Positions 5,629 through 5,874 of a stretch of 5,874 nucleotides of DNA are shown here, piece after piece. The notes beneath the pieces were generated by a model. It did no database searches. It saw nothing but the letters and a program-made list of their open reading frames with translations, and was not told where the DNA came from. This DNA comes from Synergistaceae bacterium (lineage in GTDB: Bacteria > Synergistota > Synergistia > Synergistales > Aminobacteriaceae). The first letter of the stretch is position 1. Each line of letters begins with the position of its first letter. The translations under genes were made by a program, and so were the position numbers. The stretch spans positions 1 through 5,874 of the forward strand of contig JAFSNU010000420.1 in the NCBI GenBank assembly GCA_017447325.1, written 5' to 3'.

Positions 5629-5724
5629 TTTAATCGTGCGAAAGGATATTGCAACATAAAATATTAAATTAGCCTAAAAATTTAATAAACACCTCTATTC
5701 TATTACGGCGCGCGAAATTAAAGT

Positions 5725-5874
5725 TTAAGTAAAAGCTAAAGCTCTTTGCCGCAGCTCGCACAATTCTTTTAAGCTTAAAACTTTTAAATCTGCGTGTTCG
5801 GGCTTAAATAATGCGTTCGCTTTATTCATGAGTTCGCCGTGAAAATAATTTGCAAAGTTCAGAACTCGCTCGAC
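5725..5874 (-). CDS. C-terminal end of an unidentified gene, cut by the right window edge
   Basis: An open frame enters from the right edge and runs 49 codons to a TAA at 5727-5725. The segment starts VERVLNFANYFHGELMNKAN and ends LKELCELRQRALAFT. It is charged and probably helical, with no motif that I recognise. The frame has the same strand and a similar amino-acid flavour to the genes that follow. The stop is about 100 bases before the terminator-like hairpin, which suggests that this gene ends an upstream transcript. Most of the protein is outside the window. An internal ATG (5829) could make a much shorter protein, but no ribosome site supports it. Confidence 0.55.
   Translation of the reverse strand, partial: VERVLNFANYFHGELMNKANALFKPEHADLKVLSLKELCELRQRALAFT

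Noticed and set aside
5640..5724. Promoter for the MazG-like gene (TTTATT, 17 bases, TAATAT)
   Set aside because: The -35 element matches poorly, the region is A/T-rich so such pairs arise by chance, and the hairpin would then sit inside the transcript.
1..5874. CRISPR array, tRNA or rRNA, insertion sequence ends
   Set aside because: No regularly spaced repeats, no tRNA-like cloverleaf noticed by eye, no rRNA motifs and no transposase or terminal inverted repeats.

Overview
The window looks like the DNA-replication and nucleotide-metabolism block of a bacteriophage or integrated prophage. Every supported gene lies on the minus strand, so the map reads from right to left. Genes are tightly packed, with overlaps of 1 to about 28 bases and stop/start couplings. 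The families present are a MazG-like pyrophosphohydrolase, Bro-N proteins, a class II ribonucleotide reductase piece, a RecU-like resolvase and a D5/P4-type primase-helicase. The host cannot be named from the sequence. The RecU-like nuclease, the B12-dependent reductase, the AT-leaning base composition and strong GGAGG-type ribosome sites fit an anaerobic, Bacillota-like (or similar gut) bacterium; this is inference.

Layout in transcription order: (1) 5874-5725, the tail of an unidentified gene cut by the window edge. (2) 5628-5591, a GC-rich hairpin with a T-tract, a likely terminator. (3) 5567-5247, a MazG-like NTP pyrophosphohydrolase with a strong ribosome site. (4) 5244-4903, a small protein that looks like a worn Bro-N domain. 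(5) 4910-4302, the first ~190 residues of a class II (adenosylcobalamin) ribonucleotide reductase, which break off after a conserved motif. (6) 4312-3566, a Bro-N (antirepressor-type) protein whose frame is joined to the reductase fragment. (7) 3566-3156, a short RecU-like Holliday-junction resolvase. (8) 3183-739, an 814-residue primase-helicase with a TOPRIM and an SF3 D5-type helicase domain. (9) about 761-486, a small uncharacterised protein. (10) 485-25, a long non-coding gap rich in hairpins and A/T runs. (11) 24-1, the first eight codons of another minus-strand gene with its own ribosome site and a possible promoter.

Read together, MazG and the reductase would shape the nucleotide pool, the primase-helicase would start and drive replication, and RecU would resolve branched DNA. 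The reductase as seen here lacks its catalytic core and cannot work alone.

Two places deserve most attention. The first is 241-349, where four short segments can pair 1:2, 2:3 or 3:4. Two of these stems are followed by T6 runs on opposite strands, which resembles a two-way terminator or an attenuator-like switch. It lies in a repeat-bearing region just downstream of the primase that could also be a replication origin. The second is the reductase/Bro junction near 4340, where two unrelated reading frames meet.
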